DNA from: Alphaproteobacteria bacterium
GTDB taxonomy: Bacteria; Pseudomonadota; Alphaproteobacteria; UBA6615
NCBI GenBank assembly: GCA_021774575.1
Contig: JAJFIX010000046.1
Span: 203,439 to 267,438, forward strand
Length of the DNA stretch: 64,000 nucleotides
Direction of reading: 5' to 3'
Shown: positions 47,203 to 58,185 of the stretch, piece after piece
Layout of the letters: each line of letters starts with the position of its first letter
Position numbering within the stretch: the stretch's first letter is position 1
Program-made: the position numbers and the translations under genes
Notes under the pieces: model-generated
Database searches by the model: none
Told to the model about the DNA's origin: nothing
The model's input: only the letters and a program-made list of their open reading frames with translations

Positions 47203-48684
47203 ATGGAAATAGTCGAAACCCAGTCCGAAGGCCTGACACGAGGCTTCAAAATTAAGGTCGAGGCCGCCGAGCTCAGTGCGCGCCAAGAAGCCCGATTGGC
47301 CGACATTGGGCGTGACGCCCAGATATCCGGTTTTCGGCCGGGCAAGGTGCCGCTGAAAATCCTCAAACAGCGCTTTGGTCAGGCGATCCTTGGGGAGGTT
47401 CTGGAGGCGACCGTGCAAGAGGCCGCGCAGAAAACCATGGAAGACCGTGGATTGCGCCCTGCCGGGCAGCCCAAGATTGATGCACAGGAATTTAAAGAAG
47501 ACCAGGATTTCGAGTATGAAATGACCGTTGAGGTTCTGCCGGAAATTGAACCGGGGGATTTTTCGACCTACGAATTTGAACGGATGACGGTAGCGCCGGC
47601 GGACGATGAGGTGGATAAGTCGATAAGCCAAATCGCGGCGCAGCGGCGTCAAAGCGAACCAATTTCTGGAAAGAGGGCGGCAAAATCCGGGGATCTGGTC
47701 GTTCTTGATTACGCCGGGTCCGTAGACGGGACAGCATTCGACGGAGGGACCGGCGAGGGGTTCCAGCTAGAACTCGGTTCGGGCCAGTTTATTCCCGGGT
47801 TTGAGGCGCAAGTCGAGGGACAGAAAGTCGATCAGCAATTCGACGTTACCGTTACTTTTCCGGAAGATTATACGTCTGAGGAATTAGCTGGTAAAGAAGC
47901 TGTTTTCTCATGTAAAATCAATGAAATAAGAGAGCTTTCTGAAGCAAAAATTGATGATGAATTTGCTAAAGAACTGGGGCTTGATGACCTGGCGACTTTG
48001 CGCGACCAAGTGCGTCAGCAGCTTGAGCAGGAATATCAACGCCTAGCGCGGGAAAAATTGAAGCGGTCGCTGCTCGATCGACTCGCCGACCAGCATGAAT
48101 TTGAGGTTCCTCCGAGCATGGCGGAAACCGAGTTCCAATCGATTTGGCAACAGATTGAAGAAGCTAAGGAAAGCGGCAAGCTTGAAGGTGAGGATGCGGC
48201 TAAGTCGGATGAGGACCTTAGAGCCGAATATGATGGGATTGCCCGCCGGCGGGTTCGCCTCGGCCTGTTGCTATCGGAAATTGGACACCGTAACAACATC
48301 AGTGTCAGCCAGGACGAGGTTAATCGCGCGCTGATGCAGGTGGCGCGCCAATATCCGGGGCATGAGCAGGAGGTTATTTCTCAGTATCAGCAGGCTCCTG
48401 AGGCGATGCAACAGCTCCAGGCACCGATATTTGAGGATAAGGTCGTCGATTATATTCTCGAGATTGCCAAGGTGACTGATCGCGCTGTATCTCGCGAGGA
48501 ATTACTCGCCGAAGATACAGTCTCCGCTGAATCCGAGGCCGTGGCGAAAAAGAAGGGCGCCAAAAAAGCGCCGACCAAGGCGAAAACTGCGGCAACGCCA
48601 GTAAAAAAGGCTGCGGCAAAAAAGCCAGCAAAGGCAAAAACGGCTACGGATAAAGGCACGGCGAAGAAAAAGACTGCTGAGTGA
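47203..48684 (+). CDS. tig: Trigger factor
   Basis: Ribosome-bound chaperone and prolyl isomerase, 493 residues. The ribosome-binding domain (1-110) includes GFRPGKVPLKILKQRFG. The FKBP-like domain starts GDLVVLDYAGSVDGTAFDGG. The C-terminal arms follow. The last 60 residues are Lys/Ala-rich (KKKGAKKAPTK), similar to the topA tail and absent from E. coli trigger factor. A 111-bp patch at 47866-47976 has only 32% GC yet encodes normal conserved residues. It begins the tig-clpP-clpX-lon-hup series. Confidence 0.96.
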   Translation: MEIVETQSEGLTRGFKIKVEAAELSARQEARLADIGRDAQISGFRPGKVPLKILKQRFGQAILGEVLEATVQEAAQKTMEDRGLRPAGQPKIDAQEFKEDQDFEYEMTVEVLPEIEPGDFSTYEFERMTVAPADDEVDKSISQIAAQRRQSEPISGKRAAKSGDLVVLDYAGSVDGTAFDGGTGEGFQLELGSGQFIPGFEAQVEGQKVDQQFDVTVTFPEDYTSEELAGKEAVFSCKINEIRELSEAKIDDEFAKELGLDDLATLRDQVRQQLEQEYQRLAREKLKRSLLDRLADQHEFEVPPSMAETEFQSIWQQIEEAKESGKLEGEDAAKSDEDLRAEYDGIARRRVRLGLLLSEIGHRNNISVSQDEVNRALMQVARQYPGHEQEVISQYQQAPEAMQQLQAPIFEDKVVDYILEIAKVTDRAVSREELLAEDTVSAESEAVAKKKGAKKAPTKAKTAATPVKKAAAKKPAKAKTATDKGTAKKKTAE

Positions 48685-48712
48685 TTGGAACGGCGCGGAG
48701 CCTGCCTATATA
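48685..48712 (+). promoter_or_regulatory. Candidate promoter of clpP
   Basis: TTGGAA (48685-48690) and TATATA (48707-48712) are separated by 16 bp, directly after the tig stop and 88 bp before the clpP ATG. It matches a sigma-70-type layout; the alphaproteobacterial heat-shock pattern is not clearly present. Confidence 0.4.
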
Positions 48713-48799
48713 GGGAGGTGCCTGATCGGCGACGGGACGCCATATTGGGCATGCAGGCCTAATTTGCGATAATTTTTTTCGAACAGGGATATCGAAATC

Positions 48800-49432
48800 A
48801 TGCCATTTGGCGACGATCCAAAAATGAATTATTTTATTCCCCATGTGGTCGAGCAGACCAATCGGGGAGAGCGCTCCTACGACATTTATTCGAGGATGCT
48901 CAAGGAGCGGGTCATATTTTTGACCGGTGCGGTCGAAGATTCCGTGGCCACGCTCATTTGCGCCCAATTGCTGTATTTGGAAGCGGAAAACCCGAAAAAA
49001 GACATTTATCTCTATATCAATTCGCCGGGCGGCATCGTGACGTCGGGCTTGTCGATATACGACACAATGCAATATATACGCCCAGATGTTTCAACATTAT
49101 GCATTGGTCAAGCCGCCTCCATGGGGTCTCTTTTGCTGACCGGCGGGGCGCCGGGCAAGCGGTTCGCATTGCCTAATTCGCGGGTGATGATCCATCAGCC
49201 GTCGGGCGGTTTTCAGGGCCAGGTTTCAGATATTGAAATCCATGCCAAGGAAATGTTGGGCATGCGCCAACGTCTCAACCAAATGTATGCTGACCATACA
49301 GGCCAAAAGATTGAGGTTATCGAGGATGCCGTCGAGCGTGACCGGTTTTATTCCCCGGCTGATGCCAAAGAATTTGGACTGATCGACGAGGTTGTCGACC
49401 AGCGCGCCATCGACCCGGAGGACGACGCATAG
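48800..49432 (+). CDS. clpP: ATP-dependent Clp protease proteolytic subunit
   Basis: Serine protease ring that degrades substrates unfolded by ClpX and ClpA, both also in this window. 210 residues with the triad Ser107 (GQAASMGS), His132 (MIHQPSGG) and Asp181. The INSPGG motif near residue 73 forms the oxyanion strand. Length and order match the family. It is followed by 340 bp without a gene before clpX. Confidence 0.97.
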   Translation: MPFGDDPKMNYFIPHVVEQTNRGERSYDIYSRMLKERVIFLTGAVEDSVATLICAQLLYLEAENPKKDIYLYINSPGGIVTSGLSIYDTMQYIRPDVSTLCIGQAASMGSLLLTGGAPGKRFALPNSRVMIHQPSGGFQGQVSDIEIHAKEMLGMRQRLNQMYADHTGQKIEVIEDAVERDRFYSPADAKEFGLIDEVVDQRAIDPEDDA

Positions 49433-49772
49433 TCCGGTATTTAGCACTTTTTCTTTGTACGGTCCCTGACAACTAGTTATTGATCCTATTTGGCGGCTGT
49501 TGTTCAATAGGGCGTGAACGACTGTGACGAATTTTTCGGAACGTTTTTGGGTCCGAATATTATTTCGGCCCGAAAATCCGGTGTCGAACACATTCGGTAA
49601 TTGACAAGGTCTCGGGTCGGGCGATTCAATACGTCCATCCGATACAGTTAGGATCGTAGATGCGCCCTCCGGCGGAAAGGTAGCTGCCCGGGTGAGTGGG
49701 GCGCTTTGTGCAATATTACGGGCGACCTGGCAAACGGGCGACCTCGCCTTTGGATCCGGAGACAGTGGTTAA
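49433..49772. other. 340-bp intergenic region between clpP and clpX
   Basis: No gene recognised. An imperfect hairpin GGGTCCGAA/TTCGGCCC lies around 49550-49575. An exact 11-bp direct repeat ACGGGCGACCT occurs at 49718-49728 and 49734-49744 (period 16), 28 bp before the clpX ATG. The region presumably holds the clpX promoter. Confidence 0.5.
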
Positions 49773-51038
49773 ATGAGTAAGCAAAGCGGCGGCGAAACGA
49801 AGAATACGCTCTACTGTTCTTTCTGCGGTAAGAGCCAGCACGAGGTGCGCAAGTTGATTGCGGGCCCGACGGTGTTCATCTGTGATGAATGCGTTGAGTT
49901 GTGCATGGATATCATCCGTGAGGAAAACAAATCCACACTTGTTAAGTCGCGGGACGGTGTGCCTACGCCACAGGAAATATGTACGGTTCTCGATGACTAT
50001 GTGATCGATCAGGGTCGGGCAAAGCGTGTGCTATCGGTTGCCGTCCACAATCACTATAAGCGCCTCACCCAGAGTGGAAAAGCAGGCGAAGTCGAAATCG
50101 CTAAATCGAATATTCTGCTTATTGGACCAACGGGTTGCGGCAAAACGTTACTTGCTCAGACATTGGCGCGAATCTTGGACGTGCCGTTCACCATGGCGGA
50201 TGCAACGACGCTCACCGAGGCCGGTTATGTCGGTGAGGATGTTGAAAACATTATCCTGAAGCTACTTCAAGCGGCTGATTACAATGTCGAGCGGGCTCAG
50301 CGGGGCATCGTCTATATTGATGAAGTCGATAAAATTAGCCGGAAATCGGATAATCCGTCGATCACAAGGGATGTGTCGGGCGAAGGCGTTCAGCAGGCTT
50401 TGCTCAAAATTATGGAGGGTACGGTTGCTTCGGTGCCGCCGCAAGGCGGGCGGAAACATCCGCAACAAGAATTTCTCCAGGTCGACACGACGAATATGCT
50501 GTTTATTTGTGGTGGCGCATTTTCCGGATTGGAAAAAATCATTTCCAGTCGCGGGCAGGGAAGCTCAATCGGCTTTGGTGCCGATGTCCGAGATCCCGAT
50601 GACCGGGATATTGGTACGGTCATGCGTGAAGTTGAGCCTGAGGATTTGTTGGGTTTCGGCCTGATTCCGGAATTTATCGGTCGCCTGCCAGTTTTGGCCA
50701 CCCTCGACGATCTTGATGAGGACGCGCTTCTGGAAATTTTGACCCGCCCAAAAAATGCATTGGTCAAACAGTATGAGCGGCTTTTTGAGATGGAAGATAC
50801 AAAGCTCAGCTTTTCCAGTGACGCTCTACGGGCTATTTCACGCAAGGCAATCGCGCGCCGGACCGGTGCGCGCGGCCTGCGGTCGATAATGGAAGGTATT
50901 TTGCTTGATACGATGTTCGACCTGCCGGGTATGGATGGGGTTGAAGAGATCGTCATATCGAACGAAGTCGTCGATGGGCAAGCCCAGCCGCTGCATATAT
51001 ATGCTGATCGTCGCAAAGATGTTGGCACGAGCGCATAA
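49773..51038 (+). CDS. clpX: ATP-dependent Clp protease ATP-binding subunit ClpX
   Basis: AAA+ unfoldase partner of ClpP, 421 residues. The N-terminal zinc domain uses Cys15, Cys18, Cys37 and Cys40 (CSFCGK, CDEC). Walker A is GPTGCGKT and Walker B YIDEVDKI. The pore loop region [11 protein letters not shown] and the IGF-type loop (SSIGFGADV) for ClpP binding are present. GGAG lies before the ATG. In Alphaproteobacteria ClpXP degrades CtrA and other cell-cycle factors, which links it to the DivK pathway encoded at 36.8 kb. Confidence 0.97.
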   Translation: MSKQSGGETKNTLYCSFCGKSQHEVRKLIAGPTVFICDECVELCMDIIREENKSTLVKSRDGVPTPQEICTVLDDYVIDQGRAKRVLSVAVHNHYKRLTQSGKAGEVEIAKSNILLIGPTGCGKTLLAQTLARILDVPFTMADATTLTEAGYVGEDVENIILKLLQAADYNVERAQRGIVYIDEVDKISRKSDNPSITRDVSGEGVQQALLKIMEGTVASVPPQGGRKHPQQEFLQVDTTNMLFICGGAFSGLEKIISSRGQGSSIGFGADVRDPDDRDIGTVMREVEPEDLLGFGLIPEFIGRLPVLATLDDLDEDALLEILTRPKNALVKQYERLFEMEDTKLSFSSDALRAISRKAIARRTGARGLRSIMEGILLDTMFDLPGMDGVEEIVISNEVVDGQAQPLHIYADRRKDVGTSA

Positions 51039-51200
51039 GGGCTGATGTCGGCCCACCCGCATTAAGTCTTGAAGGGGCTGGTGTGCGGCCCTAAATCATT
51101 GGTGTGAATTAACCAGGCCGGACGTCATTCAATATATGAGTGGTGCCCGGTTTGTCGTAGAATCGATTTGTCGTAAAAAAATGTGACGGAAGGGCCACCC

Positions 51201-53615
51201 ATGGCGGACACAACTGTCGGCGAAATCTATCCCGTATTGCCATTGAGGGACATCGTGGTTTTCCCACATATGGTCGTGCCGCTTTTCGTCGGGCGCGATA
51301 AATCCGTGCGGGCCCTTGAAGATGTGATGAAGGACGACAAACAAATCCTTCTGGTTACCCAAAAAGATGCTGGCCAGGATGATCCTGCGTCCGCGGATAT
51401 TTACCGCATTGGCACAATCGGTACTGTTTTGCAGCTGCTCAAGCTTCCCGATGGGACGGTAAAGGTTCTTGTCGAGGGCGGTCAGCGCGCTCAGATAGTC
51501 GAATATGTTGAGAACGAGAATTTTTTTCAGGCGAGTACCGAGCTATTGCCCGAGGAGATTGGCGAGGCGCAGGAGGTCGAGGCACTTGGGCGATCCGTGG
51601 TTTCACAATTCGAGCAATATATTAAACTTAATAGGAAAGTTCCGGCCGAGGTTCTGGTCTCAATTAGTCAAATTGAGGATCCAAGCAAACTTGCCGATAC
51701 AATTTCTTCCCACCTTTCCTTGAAGATATCCGAGAAGCAGGAATTGCTGGAAGCTAAAACCGTCAGTAACCGCTTGGAAAAAATTTACAGTTTCATGGAT
51801 GGCGAGATCGGCGTCCTGCAGGTTGAAAAGCGCATCCGGGGCCGTGTTAAGCGCCAGATGGAAAAAACACAGCGCGAATATTATCTAAATGAACAGCTGA
51901 AGGCGATCCAGAAGGAGCTTGGGGAAGGCGAAGACGGCAAGGATGAGAACCAAGAGCTTGAGGACAAGATAAACAAAACCCGCTTGAGCAAGGAAGCGAA
52001 GGAGAAATCCCTCCAGGAGCTGAAGAAACTTCGCAATATGAGTCCGATGTCAGCCGAGGCGACAGTGGTGCGAAACTATCTTGACTGGATCCTGTCGATC
52101 CCGTGGAAAAAACGCTCGCGGATTAAGAAGGATCTGGAAGCCGCTCAAGCGATCCTGGATGAGGACCATTACGGGCTCGATAAGGTCAAAGAGCGGATCA
52201 TCGAATATCTAGCCGTGCAGCAGCGGACCAGCAAGCTGCGCGGGCCAATTTTGTGTCTAGTGGGCCCGCCGGGTGTTGGTAAAACCTCCCTCGGTCGCTC
52301 TATTGCCCGGGCGACGGGACGAAAATTCGTCCGCATGTCTCTAGGTGGCGTTCGCGATGAGGCGGAAATCAGAGGCCATCGTCGAACCTATATTGGGTCA
52401 ATGCCGGGTAAAGTCATTCAGGGCATGAAAAAGGTGCAAGCGTCCAATCCGCTGTTCCTGCTGGACGAAGTCGATAAGATGGGCTCGGACTGGCGCGGTG
52501 ACCCGACATCGGGGCTACTTGAAGTGCTTGATCCGGAGCAAAATACGACGTTTCAGGATCATTATCTGGAGGTCGATTACGACCTTTCCGACGTTCTCTT
52601 CGTGTGCACGGCAAATACGCTGAATATGCAGCAACCGCTACTCGATCGGATGGAAATCATCCGTTTGCCTGGATACACCGAAGATGAAAAAATTGAAATT
52701 GCCAAGCGTCACCTTGTTAGCAAGCAGCTAAACGAAAATGGTCTCAAGGCAGATGAGTGGGAAATCACCGATGAAGGTTTGCGCGATCTCGTGCGCTACT
52801 ACACAAAAGAGGCCGGTGTTCGAAACCTAGAACGCGAAATTGCCAATCTCGCTCGGAAAGCAATCAAAACGATAATTGTCGATAAGAAGACCGATAAAAT
52901 TACCGTGACCCCGGAAAATCTTGGAGATTTTGCCGGTGTCAAAAAATATCGCTTTGGCGAAGCCGAAGAGGACAATTTGGTTGGGGTCGTTACTGGTTTG
53001 GCTTGGACCGAAGTTGGTGGAGAGCTTTTGACTATCGAAAGTATTCTCGTTCCCGGCAAAGGTAAAATGACGGTAACCGGCAAGCTCGGTGACGTCATGC
53101 GCGAATCGGTTCAGGCGGCAAATTCATATGTTCGCTCGCGATCTGTGGAATTTGGCATCGCTCCGACATTTTTTGAAACGCGGGATATCCACACCCATGT
53201 ACCCGAGGGCGCGGTCCCAAAGGACGGCCCTTCCGCCGGCGTCGGGATGATCACATCGATGGTGTCGGCAATCACTGGTATTCCAGTTGATAAGAACGTT
53301 GCGATGACCGGTGAAATTACCCTGCGCGGCCGCGTTTTGCCAATTGGCGGACTGAAAGAAAAACTTCTCGCGGCCCTGCGTGGAGGCCTTCGTAAGGTGT
53401 TGATACCAAAGGATAATGAGAAGGATTTGGCCGATATTCCTGAGAATATTCAAGCCGCTCTGGAGATTGTTCCTGTCACGACTGTTGATGAAGTACTGGC
53501 CCACGCGTTGACCGAGCCGATGGTTCCAATTGAATGGTCTGATGATGACGGCCGGGGGCAACCAGTTCGCGCTACAGGCGAAGCCGATCGCTCGGACCGA
53601 GTGGTTACCCATTAG
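51201..53615 (+). CDS. lon: ATP-dependent protease Lon
   Basis: 804 residues from the ATG at 51201, preceded by GGAAGGG; a GTG at 51183 would place the ribosome site inside the gene. N-terminal substrate domain begins [23 protein letters not shown] domain: Walker [10 protein letters not shown] and Walker [10 protein letters not shown]. The protease domain has the catalytic Ser in [10 protein letters not shown] and the Lys in [12 protein letters not shown]. The last 25 residues are acidic and variable. It is followed by hup, as in many Proteobacteria. In Caulobacter Lon degrades DnaA and CcrM. Confidence 0.97.
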   Translation: MADTTVGEIYPVLPLRDIVVFPHMVVPLFVGRDKSVRALEDVMKDDKQILLVTQKDAGQDDPASADIYRIGTIGTVLQLLKLPDGTVKVLVEGGQRAQIVEYVENENFFQASTELLPEEIGEAQEVEALGRSVVSQFEQYIKLNRKVPAEVLVSISQIEDPSKLADTISSHLSLKISEKQELLEAKTVSNRLEKIYSFMDGEIGVLQVEKRIRGRVKRQMEKTQREYYLNEQLKAIQKELGEGEDGKDENQELEDKINKTRLSKEAKEKSLQELKKLRNMSPMSAEATVVRNYLDWILSIPWKKRSRIKKDLEAAQAILDEDHYGLDKVKERIIEYLAVQQRTSKLRGPILCLVGPPGVGKTSLGRSIARATGRKFVRMSLGGVRDEAEIRGHRRTYIGSMPGKVIQGMKKVQASNPLFLLDEVDKMGSDWRGDPTSGLLEVLDPEQNTTFQDHYLEVDYDLSDVLFVCTANTLNMQQPLLDRMEIIRLPGYTEDEKIEIAKRHLVSKQLNENGLKADEWEITDEGLRDLVRYYTKEAGVRNLEREIANLARKAIKTIIVDKKTDKITVTPENLGDFAGVKKYRFGEAEEDNLVGVVTGLAWTEVGGELLTIESILVPGKGKMTVTGKLGDVMRESVQAANSYVRSRSVEFGIAPTFFETRDIHTHVPEGAVPKDGPSAGVGMITSMVSAITGIPVDKNVAMTGEITLRGRVLPIGGLKEKLLAALRGGLRKVLIPKDNEKDLADIPENIQAALEIVPVTTVDEVLAHALTEPMVPIEWSDDDGRGQPVRATGEADRSDRVVTH

Positions 53616-53688
53616 GGTAGCTAAATAGTTTTCCCAATAAAACACACTGTTTTTCCGCAAAAACGGGGCCTGATAATGATTCTGTAGA

Positions 53689-53718
53689 TTGACGTGTTCG
53701 CGCGCCCCTGCTTACTAT
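53689..53718 (+). promoter_or_regulatory. Candidate promoter of the HU gene
   Basis: TTGACG (53689-53694) and TACTAT (53713-53718), 18 bp apart, lie about 125 bp before the HU start. A good sigma-70-type match for a highly expressed gene. Confidence 0.5.
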
Positions 53719-53841
53719 CCACGCGACTAAGGGTTAGCAGTCAGCTAGCATTGTTGGTCGACCATAATTCAGAGAGGGATGTCGATAAGACCTCCCGAAC
53801 TAATAAACCTACATACTCATCTCAGGAAGGGAGCCCCAGAC

Positions 53842-54114
53842 GTGAATAAAAACGATCTAGTCGCGGCAGTCGCATCCGCAGCGGATTTGTCGAAAACCGA
53901 TGCAACTAAAGCTGTCGATAGCGTCTTCGACCAAGTAACAGCAGCCCTTCAATCCGGCGACGACGTGCGTCTTGTTGGATTTGGAACATTCAGTGTGGCA
54001 GACCGCAAGGCGACGACGGGCCGTAACCCGCGCACCGGTGAGGCCATTCAGATCCCCGCTTCCAAGCAGCCGAAATTTAAAGCCGGTAAAGCTTTGAAAG
54101 ATGCAGTGAATTAA
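53842..54114 (+). CDS. hup: DNA-binding protein HU
   Basis: Nucleoid protein of 90 residues that bends DNA without strict sequence preference. The GTG at 53842 gives the standard N-terminus MNKNDLVAAVASAADLSK and has AAGGGAG upstream; a longer frame from an ATG at 53779 adds 21 residues not found in HU. The DNA-binding arm is FGTFSVADRKATTGRNPRTGE, then IQIPASKQPKFKAGKALKDAV. It has its own probable promoter and a strong terminator. HU assists DnaA at origins. Confidence 0.95.
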   Translation: MNKNDLVAAVASAADLSKTDATKAVDSVFDQVTAALQSGDDVRLVGFGTFSVADRKATTGRNPRTGEAIQIPASKQPKFKAGKALKDAVN

Positions 54115-54141
54115 CTGTCCTAAGAAGTTCATATGTATCGT

Positions 54142-54175
54142 AAAACCGGCCGGGCCTAACCTGGCCGGTTTTTTT
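54142..54175 (+). terminator. Intrinsic terminator of hup
   Basis: AAAACCGGCC (54142-54151) pairs perfectly with GGCCGGTTTT (54163-54172) around an 11-base loop and ends in a run of seven T. It lies 27 bp after the HU stop. The A-run also makes it usable on the other strand. Confidence 0.85.
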
Positions 54176-54245
54176 ATGGCGAGCTGTTGCCATTCGGTCC
54201 ACTATAGGGCAGAAAGCGCCTATCGAAGCTGGAAAGTTGAGTAAT

Positions 54246-54321
54246 GGGCGATTAGCTCAGTTGGGAGAGCGCCTCGTTTACACCGAGGAGGTCGGCGGTT
54301 CGAGACCGTCATCGCCCACCA
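54246..54321 (+). tRNA. tRNA-Val (anticodon TAC), CCA encoded
   Basis: Acceptor GGGCGAT pairs with ATCGCCC, with discriminator A and encoded CCA. The anticodon loop TTTACAC between CTCG and CGAG stems carries TAC. D arm GCTCAGTTGGGAGAGC and T arm with GGTTCGAGACC are normal. 76 bases. A T-run follows directly. Confidence 0.94.
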
Positions 54322-54439
54322 TTTTTTGCTGTATTTTAGCGAATGGTAATCTATTTGATCCAGCTCGCTTGACAGCCCCACCGACCAACAGTAAACACGG
54401 GGCTTCCGATACCGCGCAGCGCCATATTGCCGGTCGTTC

Positions 54440-54516
<77 letters not shown>

Positions 54517-54706
54517 TTTTTCACCTTGCTGATCCCAGCATTCCGGTCTCTGCGCTCGTCGTAAGGGACGGTAATCCTACGATCATTTGGCGCCACGCAT
54601 CGCCACGCAAAAAATGCCGATATTCTGCAATTTCGATGGCTTGCAACGGCTTGGGTCCTGGTGTATTCCTGCCTCGGTTTTGAACTGGCGCGAGGCGGCC
54701 GACTCT

Positions 54707-55072
54707 ATGGAACAGATGCTTCTTGAATATCTGCCAATCCTGATCTTTCTCGGTCTTGCTGGTGGACTTGCTGCAGTCATTTTGCTGGCTTCATTCATCG
54801 TCGCCAGGCAGCGTCCCGACGCACGTAAAAACTCTGCATACGAATGTGGCTTTGACGCCTTCGAGGATGCCCGCATGAAGTTTGATGTGCGGTTTTACCT
54901 CGTTGCAATCTTGTTCATCATATTCGACCTTGAGGTTGCGTTTTTATTCCCGTGGGCGATCACTCTTGCAGAGACCGGAGCCTACGGATTTTGGTCGATG
55001 ATCATTTTCCTAATTATACTGACAGTAGGATTTGCCTATGAGTGGAAGAAGGGGGCTCTAGAATGGGAGTAA
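54707..55072 (+). CDS. nuoA: NADH-quinone oxidoreductase subunit A
   Basis: Membrane subunit of respiratory complex I, 121 residues with three hydrophobic segments. [20 protein letters not shown] is the conserved quinone-site loop, and [14 protein letters not shown] follows. The ATG at 54707 has GAGG upstream; a frame open from 54587 adds 40 non-conserved residues and is rejected. It overlaps nuoB by 10 bp and opens the nuo operon. Confidence 0.96.
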   Translation: MEQMLLEYLPILIFLGLAGGLAAVILLASFIVARQRPDARKNSAYECGFDAFEDARMKFDVRFYLVAILFIIFDLEVAFLFPWAITLAETGAYGFWSMIIFLIILTVGFAYEWKKGALEWE

Positions 55073-55608
55073 TAACCCCAAACACCGGTTCCGGCGGCCC
55101 GGGTGCCGACGGCCAAGAGCAGGCCTGGGCGGCCGTAACGGACGGTTTGAATGACCGCGGGTTCATCACCGCTAAAATTGACGATGTCGTCGGCTGGGCG
55201 CGAACGGGATCGCTATGGCCAATGTCGTTTGGGCTGGCATGTTGTGCGGTTGAAATGATGCAGACGGCCGCGTCACGCTATGATTTGGATCGGTTCGGCG
55301 TGTTGTTTCGGCCAAGTCCGCGCCAGTCGGACGTGATGATCGTTGCCGGTACATTATGCAACAAAATGGCGCCGGCGTTGCGCAAGGTATATGACCAAAT
55401 GCCCGAGCCCCGCTGGGTGATCTCCATGGGCTCATGTGCCAATGGCGGCGGCTACTACCATTATTCTTACTCAGTTGTGCGCGGTTGCGACCGGGTCGTG
55501 CCGGTTGACGTCTATGTGCCGGGCTGCCCGCCGACTGCCGAGGCATTGCTGTATGGCATCATGCAATTGCAAAAGAAGATTAAGCGCACGACGACATTGT
55601 TTCGGTAA
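55063..55608 (+). CDS. nuoB: NADH-quinone oxidoreductase subunit B
   Basis: Carries iron-sulfur cluster N2, the last electron donor to quinone. 181 residues from the ATG at 55063 with GAAGAAGGGGG upstream. Cluster ligands are the two cysteines in [11 protein letters not shown] plus those in [10 protein letters not shown] and [11 protein letters not shown]. The N-terminal 40 residues are variable. 143 bp without a gene separate it from nuoC, the only sizeable gap in the operon. Confidence 0.97.
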   Translation: MGVITPNTGSGGPGADGQEQAWAAVTDGLNDRGFITAKIDDVVGWARTGSLWPMSFGLACCAVEMMQTAASRYDLDRFGVLFRPSPRQSDVMIVAGTLCNKMAPALRKVYDQMPEPRWVISMGSCANGGGYYHYSYSVVRGCDRVVPVDVYVPGCPPTAEALLYGIMQLQKKIKRTTTLFR

Positions 55609-55751
55609 AAAATACGGGTTCCGTTAAAAACAAACGGGCCCTGGGAGCAATTTTTTGGCTCTGGTGGCCGGTTTTGATGAAGGTTATTCAAATTGTTTAG
55701 GCAAAAACTGCATAATTTGGGTTTGCTCTTTTTAGGGATTGATCAAACAAA

Positions 55752-56408
55752 ATGACACAAGCCCTTCAGGATCTCGCTGAGCATATCGCGGCGGCACTGC
55801 CTAACGATGTGGTTAGGACAAACGTCATGTTTGGCGAGCTCGCCGTTAATGTCCGGGCGGGTGCGATTGTTAAGGTTTTAACATTTTTGCGCCGAGATCC
55901 AGCCTGTCAGTGCCGGATGTTGGTTGACGTTACAGCGGTCGACTATCCCGAGCGCGAGGATCGTTTCGAACTGGTCTATAATTTGGTGTCACTGTCGCAA
56001 AATCATCGGGTTCGGGTAAAGGCAACGGTTGGTGAAGGCGCGCCTGTCGACACCGCCACCGGTGTCCATAGTTCTGCCGGTTGGTTTGAACGGGAAATTT
56101 GGGACATGTTCGGTATCCGGTTTTCCGGCCATTCGGATTTGCGCCGTATGCTGACCGATTATGGTTTTGAAGGGCATCCGTTGCGCAAAGACTTTCCCTT
56201 ATCCGGGCATACCGAGCTGCGCTACGACCAGGATCAAAAGCGAGTGGTTTATGAACCGGTTACCTTGGTTCAGGAATTTCGGTCCTTCGATTTCGCCAGC
56301 CCCTGGGAAGGGATGACCGAACTTTTGGCTGGTGACGAGAAAGCGACGGTTGATATCGAAGCTGGAGAAGACGCTGCTGCGGCCAAGTCGGGGAATGGGG
56401 ACGCCTAA
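55752..56408 (+). CDS. nuoC: NADH-quinone oxidoreductase subunit C
   Basis: 30-kDa peripheral-arm subunit, 218 residues, separate from NuoD as in Alphaproteobacteria and mitochondria (in E. coli the two are fused). Conserved blocks [12 protein letters not shown], then [18 protein letters not shown] and [16 protein letters not shown]. The C-terminal 35 residues are acidic and variable. The stop overlaps the nuoD start by one base. Confidence 0.96.
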   Translation: MTQALQDLAEHIAAALPNDVVRTNVMFGELAVNVRAGAIVKVLTFLRRDPACQCRMLVDVTAVDYPEREDRFELVYNLVSLSQNHRVRVKATVGEGAPVDTATGVHSSAGWFEREIWDMFGIRFSGHSDLRRMLTDYGFEGHPLRKDFPLSGHTELRYDQDQKRVVYEPVTLVQEFRSFDFASPWEGMTELLAGDEKATVDIEAGEDAAAAKSGNGDA

Positions 56409-57586
56409 TGTCTGAAGTCTCAATTAAAAATATGACCATGAATTTTGGGCCGCAGCATCCTGCTGCTCATGGTGTTCTGCGTCTGGTTCTGGAAATGGAC
56501 GGCGAGGTTGTTGCCCGGGCCGATAGCCATGTCGGATTGCTGCATCGCGGTACCGAAAAGCTGATTGAGCACAAGACCTATATGCAGGCGTTGCCGTATT
56601 TTGACCGGCTGGATTATGTCGCACCAATGAGCCAGGAGCATGCATTCGTCCTGGCCGTGGAAAAATTGATCGGTATTAAACCGCCGCCGCGCGGACAGTA
56701 TATCCGGGTGATGTATGCTGAGATTTCTCGGTTGCTCAACCATCTGCTCAATCTCACGACCTTTGCCATGGATGTTGGCGCAATGACGCCGTTGCTCTGG
56801 GGCTTCGAAGAGCGCGAGCATATGATGGAGTTTTACGAGAGAGCTTCGGGTGCTCGGCTTCACGCAAACTATTTTCGCACTGGCGGGGTTCACCAAGACC
56901 TGCCCGCAGGCCTAGTCGACGATATTTCGACCTTCGTTGATCGTTTCCCGAATTTTATCGATGATATGGAAACGCTCCTAACGGAAAACAGAATTTTTAA
57001 GCAGCGTACCGTCGATATCGGCATTTTGACCGAGGATGAGGCCCTTGATTTGGGGATGACTGGCCCAGTCTTGCGCGCTTCAGGTATTCCTTGGGATTTG
57101 CGTAAATCTCAACCCTATGACGTCTACGAACAAATGGATTTCGACGTTCCCATTGGCAAGACTGGCGATTGCTATGCGCGCTATCTCGTGCGGGTTGAGG
57201 AAATGCGCCAAAGCCTGAGAATTATTCGCCAATGTTTAGACGAAATGCCCGACGGCCCGGTTTTGACCCAAAATCATAAAGTCACACCGCCACGGCGCGA
57301 TGAAATGAAGCAATCGATGGAAGCGCTTATTCATCACTTCAAACTCTATACAGAGGGTTATCATGTGCCGGCGGGCGAAACCTATACAGCCGTTGAGGCG
57401 CCGAAAGGCGAGTTTGGCGTGTTTCTGGTTTCCGATGGCTCAAACGCCCCATACCGGTGCAAGATCCGAGCGCCGAGTTTCACCTTTATGCAAGCCTTGG
57501 AAAGCATGAGCATCGGTCACATGTTGGGTGACGTGCCGGCAATCTTGGGCAGCCTTGATGTCGTTTTCGGCGAGGTTGATCGATGA
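56408..57586 (+). CDS. nuoD: NADH-quinone oxidoreductase subunit D
   Basis: 49-kDa subunit, 392 residues, forms the quinone-binding pocket with NuoB. Conserved [18 protein letters not shown] holds the quinone-site His; [19 protein letters not shown] and the C-terminal [19 protein letters not shown] are standard. It descends from the [NiFe]-hydrogenase large subunit but lacks its metal ligands. It overlaps nuoE by 4 bp. Confidence 0.97.
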   Translation: MSEVSIKNMTMNFGPQHPAAHGVLRLVLEMDGEVVARADSHVGLLHRGTEKLIEHKTYMQALPYFDRLDYVAPMSQEHAFVLAVEKLIGIKPPPRGQYIRVMYAEISRLLNHLLNLTTFAMDVGAMTPLLWGFEEREHMMEFYERASGARLHANYFRTGGVHQDLPAGLVDDISTFVDRFPNFIDDMETLLTENRIFKQRTVDIGILTEDEALDLGMTGPVLRASGIPWDLRKSQPYDVYEQMDFDVPIGKTGDCYARYLVRVEEMRQSLRIIRQCLDEMPDGPVLTQNHKVTPPRRDEMKQSMEALIHHFKLYTEGYHVPAGETYTAVEAPKGEFGVFLVSDGSNAPYRCKIRAPSFTFMQALESMSIGHMLGDVPAILGSLDVVFGEVDR

Positions 57587-58185
57587 GCGGAACCAGTACC
57601 AGTAAGAGACCCTTCGTTTTCACCGCTGATAACAAGGTGCTGGCGGAAGCAGCGATTACGCATTACCCCGCAGATCGGTCGCGTAGCGCCGTGATGCCGT
57701 TGCTCGATATTGCCCAGCGCCAAAATCGCGGCTGGGTCAGCCATGAAATTGTCGAATATGTTGCCGAGTATCTCGATATGCCGGTGATACGGGTGCTTGA
57801 GGTCGCGACATTTTATTCGATGTATAATCTCAAACCGGTGGCAAAGAACTTTGTTCAAATTTGCCGCACGACGCCCTGCTGGTTGCGTGGCTCCGACGAT
57901 CTGGTCAAAGCTTTTCGTGATTTTGCCGGCTGCGGTATTGGTGAGACCAGCACCGACGGTGCCTTCACCATGATCGAAGTAGAATGTCTGGGCGCTTGCT
58001 GCAATTCGCCAATGGTCCAGATCAATGACGATTATTATGAAGATTTAACGCCGGAACGATTTACCAAAATTCTGCGCACACTCAAAGAAGGCAAGACACC
58101 CGATCCGGGGCCTCAGTCGACTCGGTCGGGATCTGAGCCGGTGGGTGGGCTGACCAGTCTTACCTCTGTCGGGGGAGACGATTGA
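57583..58185 (+). CDS. nuoE: NADH-quinone oxidoreductase subunit E
   Basis: 24-kDa subunit with the [2Fe-2S] cluster N1a, 200 residues. The ligand cysteines are in [10 protein letters not shown] and [11 protein letters not shown]. The N-terminal helix reads [13 protein letters not shown] and [12 protein letters not shown] is conserved. The last 30 residues are Gly/Ser/Pro-rich and variable. The stop overlaps the nuoF ATG (TGATG). Confidence 0.96.
   Translation: MSGTSTSKRPFVFTADNKVLAEAAITHYPADRSRSAVMPLLDIAQRQNRGWVSHEIVEYVAEYLDMPVIRVLEVATFYSMYNLKPVAKNFVQICRTTPCWLRGSDDLVKAFRDFAGCGIGETSTDGAFTMIEVECLGACCNSPMVQINDDYYEDLTPERFTKILRTLKEGKTPDPGPQSTRSGSEPVGGLTSLTSVGGDD

Noticed and set aside
53647..53666. 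Hairpin after lon (CTGTTTTT / AAAAACGG)
   Set aside because: The stem is almost entirely A-T pairs and is not followed by a T-run, so a terminator call is not supported.
53779..53841. N-terminal extension of HU from the ATG at 53779
   Set aside because: The 21 extra residues are not part of any HU family member I know, and the good ribosome site lies before the GTG at 53842.
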